This document shows positions 7,864 through 16,156 of a DNA stretch of 64,000 bases, piece after piece (within the stretch, counting starts at the first letter, position 1; every line of letters starts with the position of its first letter). Source of the stretch: Arthrobacter sp. UNC362MFTsu5.1 (GTDB taxonomy: Bacteria > Actinomycetota > Actinomycetes > Actinomycetales > Micrococcaceae); assembly GCF_000685965.1 (NCBI RefSeq), contig NZ_JMLE01000002.1, positions 1 through 64,000 of the forward strand. The letters run 5' to 3'. The position numbers and the translations under genes are program-made. Under the pieces are notes generated by a model. That model saw only the letters and a list, made by a program, of their open reading frames with translations, was not told the DNA's origin and made no database searches.

Positions 7864-8991
7864 ATGAGCACCCCCCTGGCCCAGGCAGTGGACGCTGCAC
7901 TGGCCACAGTCATCGACCCCGAACTGCGCCGCCCCATCACCGAACTTGGCATGGTGGACTCGGTGGAGATCGACGACGACGGCCGGGTCCGGCTCGTCGT
8001 GCTGCTCACCATTTCCGGGTGTCCGCTGCGCGGCACCATCACCGCGGACTCCGAGGCCGCGCTGTCTGCGGTCCCCGGCGTGAGGGCCGTCGACGTCGAG
8101 CTCAAAGTCATGACGCAGGAACAGCGGGACGCGCTGAAGGAAAAGCTCCGCGGACCGGGCGGCCAGCGCGGCATCCCGTTCAACCAGCCCGGGTCCCTCA
8201 CGAAAGTGTTTGCAGTGGCCAGCGGCAAGGGCGGAGTGGGCAAGTCCTCCGTCACGGTGAATCTCGCCTGCGCCATGGCTGCCCAGGGGCTCCGCGTCGG
8301 CATCATCGACGCCGACGTGTACGGGTTCTCGGTACCTGCTCTGATGGGCATCGACCAGGCCCCCACCCGCGTGGACGACATGATCCTGCCGCCGGTCGCG
8401 TACGGGGTGAAGGTCATTTCCATCGGAATGTTCGTCAAGGGCAACCAGCCGGTGGCCTGGCGCGGGCCGATGCTCCACCGCGCCCTTGAACAGTTCCTCA
8501 CCGACGTCTACTTCGGCGACCTGGACGCGCTGTTCCTCGACCTGCCTCCGGGCACCGGGGACATCGCCATCTCCGTGGCGCAGCTGCTTCCCAAGGCCCA
8601 GATCCTGGTGGTGACCACACCCCAGGCCGCAGCCGCCGACGTCGCCGAACGGGCAGGTGCCATAGCCACACAGACGGGCCAGTCCGTGGCCGGGATTGTG
8701 GAGAACATGTCCTACCTGGAAATGCCCGACGGCGGCAGGATGGAACTGTTTGGCAGCGGCGGCGGCGCTGTCCTCGCCGAGCGCCTGAGCGCGACTGTCG
8801 GCACTGATGTGCCGCTTTTGGGCCAGATTCCGCTGGACATCCTGTTGCGCGAAGGTGGCGACGCCGGCGAACCGATCGTGCTGGGACGGCCCGAGACCCC
8901 GGCGGCCAGGGCGCTGACGGGAATCGCGGACAAGCTGGCGGCAAAGCCGCGGGGCCTGACGGGGATGAAGCTGGGCCTCCAGCCCAGGTGA
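7864..8991 (+). CDS. mrp: Mrp/ApbC-family iron-sulfur cluster carrier ATPase
   Basis: The 375-residue protein combines an N-terminal MIP18/DUF59 domain (~1-95) with a ParA/MinD-like P-loop ATPase domain. The deviant Walker A GKGGVGKSS lies at about residues 121-129, and DLPPGTGD is the Mrp switch/Walker B region. Bacterial Mrp typically carries a C-terminal CxxC for the bridging cluster; I do not see one here, so cluster binding in this member may differ. Start ATG 7864 follows DUF1003 by 11 bp, making a three-gene operon. It is convergent with tatB. Confidence 0.92.
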   Translation: MSTPLAQAVDAALATVIDPELRRPITELGMVDSVEIDDDGRVRLVVLLTISGCPLRGTITADSEAALSAVPGVRAVDVELKVMTQEQRDALKEKLRGPGGQRGIPFNQPGSLTKVFAVASGKGGVGKSSVTVNLACAMAAQGLRVGIIDADVYGFSVPALMGIDQAPTRVDDMILPPVAYGVKVISIGMFVKGNQPVAWRGPMLHRALEQFLTDVYFGDLDALFLDLPPGTGDIAISVAQLLPKAQILVVTTPQAAAADVAERAGAIATQTGQSVAGIVENMSYLEMPDGGRMELFGSGGGAVLAERLSATVGTDVPLLGQIPLDILLREGGDAGEPIVLGRPETPAARALTGIADKLAAKPRGLTGMKLGLQPR

Positions 8992-9060
8992 TGGAGCCTG
9001 TGCCCCGTGATTAGACGTGTCTAACCCGGTGATGGAGCCCGCTGATTGAGCCTGTCGAAA
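8987..9060. repeat. Decayed Arthrobacter-type intergenic repeat cluster
   Basis: The 12-mer GGTGATGGAGCC occurs at 8987-8998 (spanning the mrp stop) and 9028-9039, with a variant GCTGATTGAGCC at 9041-9052. The last leads into TTGAGCCTGTCGAAA (9046-9060), a repeat I recognise as common between Arthrobacter genes. TTAGACGTGTCTAA (9011-9024) is a separate 14-bp palindrome inside the cluster. Confidence 0.6.
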
Positions 9061-9067
9061 TCCCGGC

Positions 9068-9469
9068 TCAGGTAGCCTCGGAGTCGAACGGGGCAGGCTC
9101 ACCCTCGGGCAGCCGTTCGATGACGCGCGCCGGCCGCTCTTCCGCGTAGGATGCCGCGGAGGCGGAGGCAACTGCCGCGACCGCAGCCGGCGCCCCGGCA
9201 CTGACAGGCTTGGTGTCGTCGTCGAGCAGGGCTTCCTTGATGATCCGGCGGGGATCGTACTGGCGGGGGTCGTATTTCTTCCAGTCGACCTCGTCGATGT
9301 CGATGCCGACTTCGTCCTTGATCTGCTCCCGGGCGCCGGACGCCATCCGGCGGACTTCCTTGACCAGGTTCGCCAGTTTCTGGGTGTATTCGGGCAGCCG
9401 GCTGGGGCCGATCACCAGGACCCCGATGATCAGCAGAAGAAGAAACTCCGGACCGTTGATTCCAAACAC
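9068..9469 (-). CDS. tatB: Sec-independent protein translocase subunit TatB
   Basis: Component of the twin-arginine translocase that exports folded proteins. The 133-residue protein has the diagnostic layout: a short N-terminus with MFGINGPEF, one membrane helix (LLLLIIGVLVIG), the P-hinge GPSRLPEYTQKL, then an amphipathic helix (~20-55) and a variable acidic/Ala-rich tail. A Glu at position 8 in the membrane and the long tail favour TatB over TatA. The start is GTG at 9469. It lies downstream of the sigE/anti-sigma pair, as in mycobacteria, but the htrA protease gene found between them there is missing here. No tatA or tatC is in the window. Confidence 0.92.
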   Translation of the reverse strand: MFGINGPEFLLLLIIGVLVIGPSRLPEYTQKLANLVKEVRRMASGAREQIKDEVGIDIDEVDWKKYDPRQYDPRRIIKEALLDDDTKPVSAGAPAAVAAVASASAASYAEERPARVIERLPEGEPAPFDSEAT

Positions 9470-9550
9470 CTTAGGAAGATTACCCTCTCCGGCACAGTGG
9501 TGACGATTCTGACGCGGGCCGCACAGCGAAGGCCGCTCCGGGTGGACGGC

Positions 9551-10627
9551 TCATGGGGTAAAAAGCTCCACGATGCGCCCGAGACCGCGCTGCAGCCTGG
9601 CGGGCAGGCCTTCCGCGGCGGGCACGCTTTCCGTGCCGGGCACGGCGCTGCCGGCCGTTCCGGACGCGGGGACCCCGGGGCTGCGCACTGGGGTGGTGGA
9701 ACCCGAGCGAACCAGTTCTGCCACGCCGTCATCGGCGGAGTCAGCAGGAAGATCCGAGATGTAGGTGAAGGTCACGCCCGGAGCCTGGTAAATGGCCCGC
9801 CACGGGGCAGAAGCATTGATCCACACCGCTCCGCCTGCGGCATTGCCGGCAGCAGCGCCCCCAGGCGCACGCACGAACCCGTCGGCCTCGGCAGGACGGC
9901 CTGTCAGGATGTTCGTGGGTGATGACAGCGGCACGGCGGGTTGTGCGCCGTCAGCGGGCACGGGCTGCGAATGCTGTTCGAGGACGGTGGCAAAGTGCGT
10001 GCCGTCAGTGAGCCGCAATTCCAGGACTGCCTGTCCCGCGACGGTTTCGTGCCGCGCCCAGAGCACGTGGAACCCCATGTCGCGAAGCTCCGGGCACGAC
10101 CACCCCTGCGTGCGGAGTCCCTCAAGGTCTGTGGACGTCAGCATGCCGTCGGACCCGGGGGACGCGCTGCCGGCCGGCGGTTGAAGTCCGAAAGCTGCCT
10201 CGTGCTGCTGGGACCACGTGGCAGGGGTGCCGTCGGCGACGGGGCGGGGGTCACCGGCCAGGAAGTACGCAGCGCCGGTGACCACCCCGGCCGCGGCCAG
10301 GGCCCCGCCCGCTGCGATGCCCAGCGCGCGGAGCGCCGGGAACCCCGCGGGCGAACGTCGGTGCCCGGCATGGCCGGCAGCTGAACCGGCCGGCTCGGAC
10401 GCAAGCTGCTGCGTCCTGGCCAACAGCCTGGCTGTGAAGTCCTCGCTCGCGGCCGGGATGGACGCGCTGCGCAGGCGCTCAAGATACTGGCGCTCACGCC
10501 ACTGAATCGACGTGCATTCCGGGCAGGATTCTATGTGCTTTGAGCTGCGGCCGCGCTTACCTCGCGGCAGGAGTCCGCGCGTACAGTTGCCTCCAAGGCC
10601 ACGCAGCAGTTTTCTCAGCTGACCCAT
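9551..10627 (-). CDS. Membrane-anchored zinc-type anti-sigma factor (RseA-like)
   Basis: Probable inhibitor of the sigma factor encoded just upstream. The 358-residue protein carries the ZAS signature HxxxCxxC (H31, C35, C38; HIESCPEC) in its N-terminal cytoplasmic part. One membrane helix follows at about residues 105-128 (ALGIAAGGALAAAGVVTGAA). The ~230-residue C-terminal part would be extracytoplasmic and includes WSCPELRDMGF and VLELRLTDGTHFA blocks. The start ATG lies 8 bp after the sigma gene stop with no strong ribosome binding site of its own, so synthesis is probably coupled to the sigma factor to keep stoichiometry. It is larger than mycobacterial RseA and has a real sensor-like outer domain. 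The signal it senses is unknown. Confidence 0.85.
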   Translation of the reverse strand: MGQLRKLLRGLGGNCTRGLLPRGKRGRSSKHIESCPECTSIQWRERQYLERLRSASIPAASEDFTARLLARTQQLASEPAGSAAGHAGHRRSPAGFPALRALGIAAGGALAAAGVVTGAAYFLAGDPRPVADGTPATWSQQHEAAFGLQPPAGSASPGSDGMLTSTDLEGLRTQGWSCPELRDMGFHVLWARHETVAGQAVLELRLTDGTHFATVLEQHSQPVPADGAQPAVPLSSPTNILTGRPAEADGFVRAPGGAAAGNAAGGAVWINASAPWRAIYQAPGVTFTYISDLPADSADDGVAELVRSGSTTPVRSPGVPASGTAGSAVPGTESVPAAEGLPARLQRGLGRIVELFTP

Positions 10628-10635
10628 GGAGCCGA

Positions 10636-11265
10636 TCAGAGGATGCCGGCGATGCGCGGCAGCTTGAGCCGCGGCTTGAGGGACTGGCGGGAGCGGGGAT
10701 CACGGTGGGCCAGCTTTTCGCGGAGCATGGTCCGGCCGCGGTGGATACGGGACCGCACGGTTCCGAGCTTGACTCCCAGTGCCTCGGCCACCTCGTCGTA
10801 GGACAGGCCCTCAAGGTCACAAAGCACGACGGCGGCCCGGAAGTCCGGCGGCAGTTCTTCAAGGGCGGCCTGCACGTCGAGGTCCAGGTTGTTGAATTCA
10901 AAGCTCTGTTCCGGACCGGGCTCGCGGCCTGGCAGCCGCGATTCGGCGTCATCAGCGAGGGCGTCGAAGCGGATGCGGCTCTTGCGCCGCGCCTGGTCAA
11001 GGAAGAGGTTCGTGGTGATGCGGTGCAGCCAGCCGTCGAGCGTGCCGGGCTTGAAGTTCTCCAGCGACCGGAACACCCGGACGAACACCTCCTGGGTGAG
11101 GTCCTCGGCGTCGTACTTATTGCCGGTCAAACGGTAGGCAAGGCGGTAGACCTTGGCGGAGTGGTTCGTGACCACTTCCTCCCAGGTTGGCCTGACCCAC
11201 TCGGCGTCCGGCCGGGCCACTGAATCTTCAATTGCCGGGACAGGTGCCACAACTGATGCTGACAT
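10636..11265 (-). CDS. sigE: ECF RNA polymerase sigma factor, SigE-like
   Basis: The 209-residue extracytoplasmic-function sigma factor has sigma2 (residues ~35-105; [20 protein letters not shown], then [16 protein letters not shown]) and sigma4 (~130-180; [16 protein letters not shown], then [19 protein letters not shown]). Start ATG 11265 has GAGGGG about 8 nt upstream. With the anti-sigma gene and tatB downstream and an O-methyltransferase divergent upstream, the order matches the mycobacterial envelope-stress sigE locus as I recall it. It probably responds to surface or oxidative stress. I could not see a convincing SigE-type GGAAC/GTT autoregulatory promoter in the upstream gap. Confidence 0.92.
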   Translation of the reverse strand: MSASVVAPVPAIEDSVARPDAEWVRPTWEEVVTNHSAKVYRLAYRLTGNKYDAEDLTQEVFVRVFRSLENFKPGTLDGWLHRITTNLFLDQARRKSRIRFDALADDAESRLPGREPGPEQSFEFNNLDLDVQAALEELPPDFRAAVVLCDLEGLSYDEVAEALGVKLGTVRSRIHRGRTMLREKLAHRDPRSRQSLKPRLKLPRIAGIL

Positions 11266-11565
11266 CGTCCACTCCCCTCGTGGATGGAACTAACGCCTGG
11301 ATGGTGCTGACACCAGTGCTTCGGCGCCGATCACCTCCTGGATGAGCGGATTTCCATCATTTCAAAGTTGGCTGGGAATTTCCTGACTATTGCGGGGCTT
11401 CAGCCTTGGGCGGAACCACCCGCGCCACCGGCCGGCCCGAAAAGGGTGGTTCCCGTCACATCGGCGGAAAGCCACAGCCTGCCGCACCGCCACCTCCGGG
11501 CCCGGCACCGCCTGACACAGTACGCTGATAGGAACAATCCCCTGCCGCCCAGAAAGCGAATCCTC
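11266..11565. other. 300-bp divergent intergenic region between sigE and the O-methyltransferase gene
   Basis: No ORF of credible codon usage. The left side holds the sigE ribosome binding site. On the right, TACGCT at 11521-11526 is a plausible -10 for the O-methyltransferase. Promoters for both genes must lie here, but their -35 elements are not clear. Confidence 0.45.
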
Positions 11566-12198
11566 ATGAGCGCCGATAAGTCCACGAGCTGGTCCTATGC
11601 AGAAGATCTGCCTGCCGAGGACGAAGTACTGCTGCATGCTCGGGAGCGTTCCTTTGAGCTGGGCGTGACTCCGGTGGGACCGGGCGTGGGAGCGGTTCTC
11701 ACCGTATTGGCGGCAGCCTCCAAGGCGCAGACAGCAGTGGAAATCGGAACCGGGGCGGGCGTCTCCGGTGTATGCCTGCTTCGCGGACTCGGCCCCCAGG
11801 CGGTGCTGACCACCATTGATGTGGATGTTGAACACCTCAGGGCGGCGCGGGAGGCATTCCAGGAAGCAGGAAGCCCTGCCAACCGCACCCGCACAATTTC
11901 CGGCCGCGCCGGCGACGTCCTGCCCCGGCTGACCGACAGCGCCTACGACCTGGTGTTCGTCGATGCGGACAAGCCGGGCATCCCCGGGTACGTCGAGCAA
12001 GCCATCCGGCTGCTGAAGCGCGGCGGGCTGCTGATCATCAACGACGCCCTGGACAAGGACCGGGTGGCCAACCCGGCTGCCCGCGATTCCACCACGGCGG
12101 TGCTGCGCCAGGTGGGCAAGTCCATCCGCGACGACGACCGCCTGGCTTCGGCAATGCTGCCCACCGGCGACGGACTGCTGGTAGCGGTTAAAAAATAA
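11566..12198 (+). CDS. Class I SAM-dependent O-methyltransferase (family 3)
   Basis: The 210-residue Rossmann-fold methyltransferase resembles caffeoyl-CoA/catechol O-methyltransferases. SAM motif I is AVEIGTGAGVSG (~57-68). The metal/substrate Asp motif DLVFVDADKPG lies near 127, and LLKRGGLLIINDALDKD is the next strand. ATG 11566 is chosen because upstream sequence lacks family similarity. The gene is divergent from sigE exactly as Rv1220c is from sigE in M. tuberculosis, so it may belong to that stress response. Substrate unknown. It ends at a hairpin shared with the convergent DUF3117 gene. Confidence 0.88.
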   Translation: MSADKSTSWSYAEDLPAEDEVLLHARERSFELGVTPVGPGVGAVLTVLAAASKAQTAVEIGTGAGVSGVCLLRGLGPQAVLTTIDVDVEHLRAAREAFQEAGSPANRTRTISGRAGDVLPRLTDSAYDLVFVDADKPGIPGYVEQAIRLLKRGGLLIINDALDKDRVANPAARDSTTAVLRQVGKSIRDDDRLASAMLPTGDGLLVAVKK

Positions 12199-12234
12199 GG
12201 CGGGGCCCGCAGCCTTACGGCCGCGGACCCCGCC
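12199..12234. terminator. GC-rich hairpin between O-methyltransferase and DUF3117 genes
   Basis: Arms GGCGGGGCCCGC (12199-12210) and GCGGACCCCGCC (12223-12234) pair with one mismatch, and an inner GCC/GGC continues the stem. It sits just after the stop codon between convergent genes. Confidence 0.7.
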
Positions 12235-12243
12235 CCAGCAAAT

Positions 12244-12411
12244 CTATTCGGTAACGCCGACGAGGCATTCCTTAAGGTTTGCCGCCTCCGCCGCGTTGAG
12301 TTCGACCACAAGCCGCCCCCCGCCTTCGAGCGGCACACGCATAATCAAGCTGCGGCCCTCTTTGGTTACTTCCATAGGGCCGTCGCCGGTGCGTGGTTTC
12401 ATAGCCGCCAT
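12244..12411 (-). CDS. DUF3117 small conserved actinobacterial protein
   Basis: A 55-residue protein beginning MAAMKPRTGDGPMEVTKEGR and containing MRVPLEGGGRLVVELNAAEA, near-identical in design to mycobacterial Rv1211. Function unknown; it is highly conserved across Actinobacteria. ATG 12411 is preceded by GGAGGGG with a 9-nt spacer, which decides the start over an in-frame ATG at 12429. It is convergent with the O-methyltransferase. Upstream on its strand, GATAAT near 12555-12560 could be the -10 element. Confidence 0.88.
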   Translation of the reverse strand: MAAMKPRTGDGPMEVTKEGRSLIMRVPLEGGGRLVVELNAAEAANLKECLVGVTE

Positions 12412-12676
12412 GAGGAAAATCCCCTCCAATAGTCCCAGGACCTACCAGCCCGGGCGGGCTGTGGCCGCGTCGTCAATCAAGCCCCCATGGCGGCCTACCA
12501 GCTACCGCCATGGCTGAACAGTGCTGAATGCAATTTGTTCATGCTTAACCCCTATTATCCTGTAATTACCCGCCTGTAGCTAATTGATGGATTTTCTTCA
12601 TCGCTTGGAAAATTGCGGCCCGCTGTGCCGTGCGTCATAGCACCCGTGCCCGGCCCATGGCCCGCTGACGGCCGCC

Positions 12677-13960
12677 TCACGGCGGATAGTCTCCCCCGCC
12701 TGGCAGTTCGGCCCAGGCCCACAGCCAGACGATCCAGACAATCTGGAGCAGCACGAACATGGTGACCACCGTCCCCCGGTAGGCCCGGGATCGGGATAGC
12801 AGTGCTGCGCCCAGGGCCAGCGGAAACAGCGGCAGCAGCATGCGGAAGGTGCTGGTCTGCGGGTGCAGGAACACGAGCAGGTAGCCCATGTAGCAGACGC
12901 ACCAGAGCCGCAGCTCAGCCCCCAGCGCCACCACGGGCGGGGACGTCATGGCAAGCCCGAAGACGGCAACAAAGACAAAGGGAGCCAGCACCCCCAGCAC
13001 CGGGCCAAAAAGCTGGATGCCCGTGTCGAACCAGGGCTTGAACGGCACAAGGTCGTGGCCGCGCCAGACGGTCTCCGTTTTGGTATAGGCAGCGGGATCG
13101 CCGGTCACTGCCCAGGCGATGGCGGGCCAGATCAGGGCGCTTATCCCGCTGACTGCGGCCAGGGCCGCCAACGCAACGAGGTCCCGGGCACTGTGCCGTG
13201 CCGCCTGGCTGCCCGGGGCGGCAGGACGGTTCCGCAGCCACAGCCGGTATGCGAGCAGCCCGCACACCATCGCCGCGAACGGAACCCCCGTTGGCCTGGA
13301 CAGACACATGAGGACCACCACCGGCATTGCCCACAGATACCGCCGTTGCATCACCAGGAGCAGTGCCGACGCCAGCAGCAGGAGGTTCAGCGATTCGGCA
13401 TACGGAACCTGGAGCACGGCAGCGACGGGGAAGGTGGAAAAAAAGACCACGGCCCACATGGCCGTGCGGTGGCCGGCTTTCTGCCGGAAAAGGCGGTACA
13501 CCACCAGGGCGGCCCCCAGCCCGGAAGCCATTGCAATGAACGTGAGGGCCAGTGCGGGGTCCATCCCGGTCATGGCCGACAACGCCCGCCCAAGCATCGG
13601 AAACAGCCCATAGAAGGCCCAGGCGTTCTCCTGGACGTTTCCGCTTTCGTCCACGGGCAGCTGGCTTGGATATCCGCTCCGGAGCACCTCGCCGTACCAG
13701 CGGGCATCCCAGATATTAATGAAGTTCCAGTAGTCGGGTTTCGCGGGTAACCACGGGTTGGCGCCCTGATGCAGGGCGGCCGCCATGAAGATGCAGGCAC
13801 TGACGGCCCGCGCCGCAACGTAGACGCCTGCCACCTGCGCCCACCACGGCCAGGTGCTGGCGCGGGCGGCAGCGGACGCAACTTTCATTCGCACCAGGCC
13901 GTTCAGTCCCGGGTTTCGGTCCTGCCCCACGCGGCCGCTGGAAGTGCCCGCTCTGCTCAA
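12677..13960 (-). CDS. Polytopic glycosyltransferase, PIG-V/mannosyltransferase-like
   Basis: A 427-residue integral membrane protein with roughly 9-10 hydrophobic helices. The first luminal/extracellular loop contains WDARWYGEVLRSGYP, the Asp-containing motif typical of PIG-V-like and other GT-C polyprenol-phosphate-mannose-dependent transferases, followed by FYGLFPMLGRALS. It probably adds mannose, or another sugar, to an envelope acceptor outside the membrane. Its ATG overlaps the stop of the DivIVA-like gene in an ATGA, so the two are translationally coupled. Acceptor and sugar cannot be told from sequence. Confidence 0.8.
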   Translation of the reverse strand: MSRAGTSSGRVGQDRNPGLNGLVRMKVASAAARASTWPWWAQVAGVYVAARAVSACIFMAAALHQGANPWLPAKPDYWNFINIWDARWYGEVLRSGYPSQLPVDESGNVQENAWAFYGLFPMLGRALSAMTGMDPALALTFIAMASGLGAALVVYRLFRQKAGHRTAMWAVVFFSTFPVAAVLQVPYAESLNLLLLASALLLVMQRRYLWAMPVVVLMCLSRPTGVPFAAMVCGLLAYRLWLRNRPAAPGSQAARHSARDLVALAALAAVSGISALIWPAIAWAVTGDPAAYTKTETVWRGHDLVPFKPWFDTGIQLFGPVLGVLAPFVFVAVFGLAMTSPPVVALGAELRLWCVCYMGYLLVFLHPQTSTFRMLLPLFPLALGAALLSRSRAYRGTVVTMFVLLQIVWIVWLWAWAELPGGGDYPP

Positions 13961-14316
13961 GGCCCGCTCTCCCCCGGCTGCGCCGGCGCGCGAAGTTCCG
14001 CCCGCAACCGCTCAATTTCACGGTCCTTCGCGGCCAGCTGGTCACGGAGTTCATCCAGCACCTGATCGACCTGGTCCATGCGGTAGCCCCGCAGGCCCAA
14101 AGCAAACCGGATCCGGTCGACGTCGGCCGGTGCAGCGTCGGCAGGGAGCAGCACCGGCGGCAGCGAGGCCACCGGCTCGTCGAATCCGTCCAGCAGCGCA
14201 GGGCCTCCGGAATGCCGGCGCCGGAAGATGCCGGACGTAAAATCTGCTCCGAAGAAGAGCGCGGCGCCGATCAGTGCGATGGCGAGGAATATCAGGAAGA
14301 AACTCACAGGATCCAT
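13957..14316 (-). CDS. Membrane-anchored DivIVA-domain protein
   Basis: A 119-residue protein with one N-terminal membrane helix (FFLIFLAIALIGAALFFG), a variable linker, and a C-terminal DivIVA-type segment: RIRFALGLRGYRMDQVDQVLDEL followed by a short coiled coil (AKDREIERLRAEL). The RGY..xxVDxxL signature matches the N-terminal lipid-binding/crossed-helix motif of DivIVA/Wag31, but here it is C-terminal and behind a membrane anchor. It lies between a LOG-family gene and the mannosyltransferase in one operon and resembles M. tuberculosis Rv1209. A scaffold role at the growing pole or septum is an inference. Confidence 0.82.
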   Translation of the reverse strand: MDPVSFFLIFLAIALIGAALFFGADFTSGIFRRRHSGGPALLDGFDEPVASLPPVLLPADAAPADVDRIRFALGLRGYRMDQVDQVLDELRDQLAAKDREIERLRAELRAPAQPGESGP

Positions 14317-14339
14317 CGTGCCAGACGCCGGCCCGCCCG

Positions 14340-15167
14340 CTATTCCGGCCGCTGGTTACCGTTCGGCCCGCCAGTGCCGTTGGCTGCACTGGTTTCCGGC
14401 GACGGACGGATGGCACCGTGGATGACGAGGTCCACCGCGTGCGCCGGCTCATCGACAACCTGGATGAGCCCGAGGTCCTTCTCGGAGATCATCCCGTCTT
14501 CCACCAGGGTGCCCCTGATCCAGTCGAGCATGGGCCCCCAGAAAGCGGTGCCCAGCAGGACGATGGGGAAGGACGTCACCTTCTTGGTCTGCACCAGGAC
14601 CATGGCTTCGAAGAGCTCGTCCAGGGTGCCCAGGCCGCCGGGGAGCACAATGAATCCCTGGGCGTATTTTACGAACATGGTTTTCCGGGCGAAGAAGTAG
14701 CGGAAGTTGATCCCGAGGTCCACCCACTGGTTGAGGCCCTGTTCGAAGGGAAGCTCGATGCCGAGACCCACGGAGACGCCGTTGCCCTGGACGGCGCCTT
14801 TGTTGGCCGCCTCCATGGAACCCGGCCCGCCGCCGGTAATTACGGCCACGCCGGCTTCGGCCAGTTTGCGGCCCACTTCAACGCCCAGTTCGTAGTAGAC
14901 GGAGCCCGGCTTGGTGCGTGCGGAGCCGAACACGCTGACGGCGGGCCCGAGGTCCGCCAGTGCACCGAAGCCTTCCACGAACTCACTCTGGATTCTGAGC
15001 ACCCGCCACGGGTCAGTGTGGACGAACTGGCCGGGCCCCTTCGTGTCCAGCAGGTGCTGGTCCGACATCTCCACTGCCGCCTGCTTTCGACGCAGCTCCA
15101 GCGGACCCTTGTGACGGGTGGCAATGGGAGGTACTGGAGTTGGAGAAGGGTGCGGATCGGTACTCAT
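14340..15167 (-). CDS. LOG-family (TIGR00730) nucleotide 5'-monophosphate phosphoribohydrolase
   Basis: The 275-residue Rossmann-fold protein has both signature motifs of the LOG/YgdH group: [14 protein letters not shown] (~115-128) and [12 protein letters not shown] (~196-207). Characterised members hydrolyse cytokinin riboside monophosphates or other nucleoside monophosphates. Earlier annotations call them 'lysine decarboxylase', which is not supported. The start ATG 15167 has TAGCCT 6 nt upstream, the leaderless pattern. It heads the operon LOG, DivIVA-like, mannosyltransferase. Confidence 0.88.
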   Translation of the reverse strand: MSTDPHPSPTPVPPIATRHKGPLELRRKQAAVEMSDQHLLDTKGPGQFVHTDPWRVLRIQSEFVEGFGALADLGPAVSVFGSARTKPGSVYYELGVEVGRKLAEAGVAVITGGGPGSMEAANKGAVQGNGVSVGLGIELPFEQGLNQWVDLGINFRYFFARKTMFVKYAQGFIVLPGGLGTLDELFEAMVLVQTKKVTSFPIVLLGTAFWGPMLDWIRGTLVEDGMISEKDLGLIQVVDEPAHAVDLVIHGAIRPSPETSAANGTGGPNGNQRPE

Positions 15168-15179
15168 CCACCAAGGCTA
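15168..15179 (-). promoter_or_regulatory. Leaderless-type -10 of the LOG operon
   Basis: Minus-strand TAGCCT (15179-15174) plus 6 nt precedes ATG 15167. Confidence 0.55.
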
Positions 15180-15318
15180 GCGCGGTTCTCCAAGCCCGAC
15201 TGTCCGGCGCGTCCGATCCAGTTGCAGAGGGCAACCGGGGCGCTGACCTGCAGGTATCTCTTGAATCACGATCTGCAGGAAGTTGGAGTGATTGCCGTCA
15301 TATCCCGCTAATGTTCGC

Positions 15319-15331
15319 TAGATTCTCTCTT
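15319..15331 (+). promoter_or_regulatory. Leaderless-type -10 of gluA
   Basis: TAGATT (15319-15324) plus 7 nt precedes ATG 15332 and argues against the in-frame ATG at 15311 as the start. Confidence 0.5.
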
Positions 15332-16087
15332 ATGACTACTCAAGTGCCCGGCGAAGCTCTCGTCTCCCTGAAAGCCGTGAATAAGCACTACGGCCAGCTG
15401 CACGTACTGAAGGACATCAACCTGAACGTCCGCAAGGGCGAAGTTGTTGTGGTCATCGGACCCTCCGGTTCCGGTAAGTCCACACTCTGCCGGGCCATCA
15501 ACCGCCTGGAGACCATCGACGACGGCAAGATTGCCATCGACGGCAAGGAGCTCCCGGAGGAGGGCAAGGAACTCGCCAAACTGCGTGCCGACGTCGGCAT
15601 GGTGTTCCAGTCCTTTAACCTCTTCGCTCACAAAACCATCCTGGAAAACGTCACCCTGGGGCCCATCAAGGTCAAGGGTGTGCCCAAGGCGCAGGCGGAC
15701 AAGGACGCCATGGCGCTGCTGGAGCGTGTCGGTGTGGGACACCAGGCACCCAAGCTCCCGGCGCAGCTTTCCGGCGGCCAGCAGCAGCGCGTGGCGATTG
15801 CCCGGGCCCTTGCCATGAAGCCGAAAGTCATGCTCTTCGATGAGCCCACGTCCGCGCTTGACCCGGAAATGATCAATGAAGTCCTTGACGTCATGATCCA
15901 GCTGGCCAAGGAAGGCATGACCATGATCGTGGTCACCCACGAGATGGGCTTTGCCCGCAAGGCCGCCGACCGCGTGGTGTTCATGGCCGACGGCCAGATC
16001 GTCGAGGACGCGACGCCTGAGGAGTTCTTCACGAACCCGCAGAGCAACCGCGCCAAGGACTTCCTCTCCAAGCTCCTCACTCACTGA
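15332..16087 (+). CDS. gluA: Glutamate ABC transporter, ATP-binding subunit
   Basis: The 251-residue polar-amino-acid ABC ATPase (HisP/GlnQ class) energises uptake by GluBCD. Walker [10 protein letters not shown] lies at residues 43-51, the Q-loop is VFQSFNLF, the signature is [15 protein letters not shown] near 147, Walker B is [13 protein letters not shown] near 170, and the switch His lies in VVTHEMGFA. First gene of the four-gene glu operon known from Corynebacterium. The start choice follows the TAGATT element 7 nt upstream. Confidence 0.93.
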   Translation: MTTQVPGEALVSLKAVNKHYGQLHVLKDINLNVRKGEVVVVIGPSGSGKSTLCRAINRLETIDDGKIAIDGKELPEEGKELAKLRADVGMVFQSFNLFAHKTILENVTLGPIKVKGVPKAQADKDAMALLERVGVGHQAPKLPAQLSGGQQQRVAIARALAMKPKVMLFDEPTSALDPEMINEVLDVMIQLAKEGMTMIVVTHEMGFARKAADRVVFMADGQIVEDATPEEFFTNPQSNRAKDFLSKLLTH

Positions 16088-16156
16088 TTCCCCGAGACCG
16101 CACCTACTCAGTTCGCACCCAGGCCACCACAGTGGCCGCCAATGAAAGGTAATGTC

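Noticed and set aside
14340..15167. Lysine decarboxylase
   Set aside because: The PGGxGTxxE motif defines the LOG/TIGR00730 family; there is no PLP-binding site.
16142..16156. ATG 16142 as the gluB start
   Set aside because: It overlaps the GAAAGG ribosome site for ATG 16157, which begins a standard lipoprotein signal peptide.
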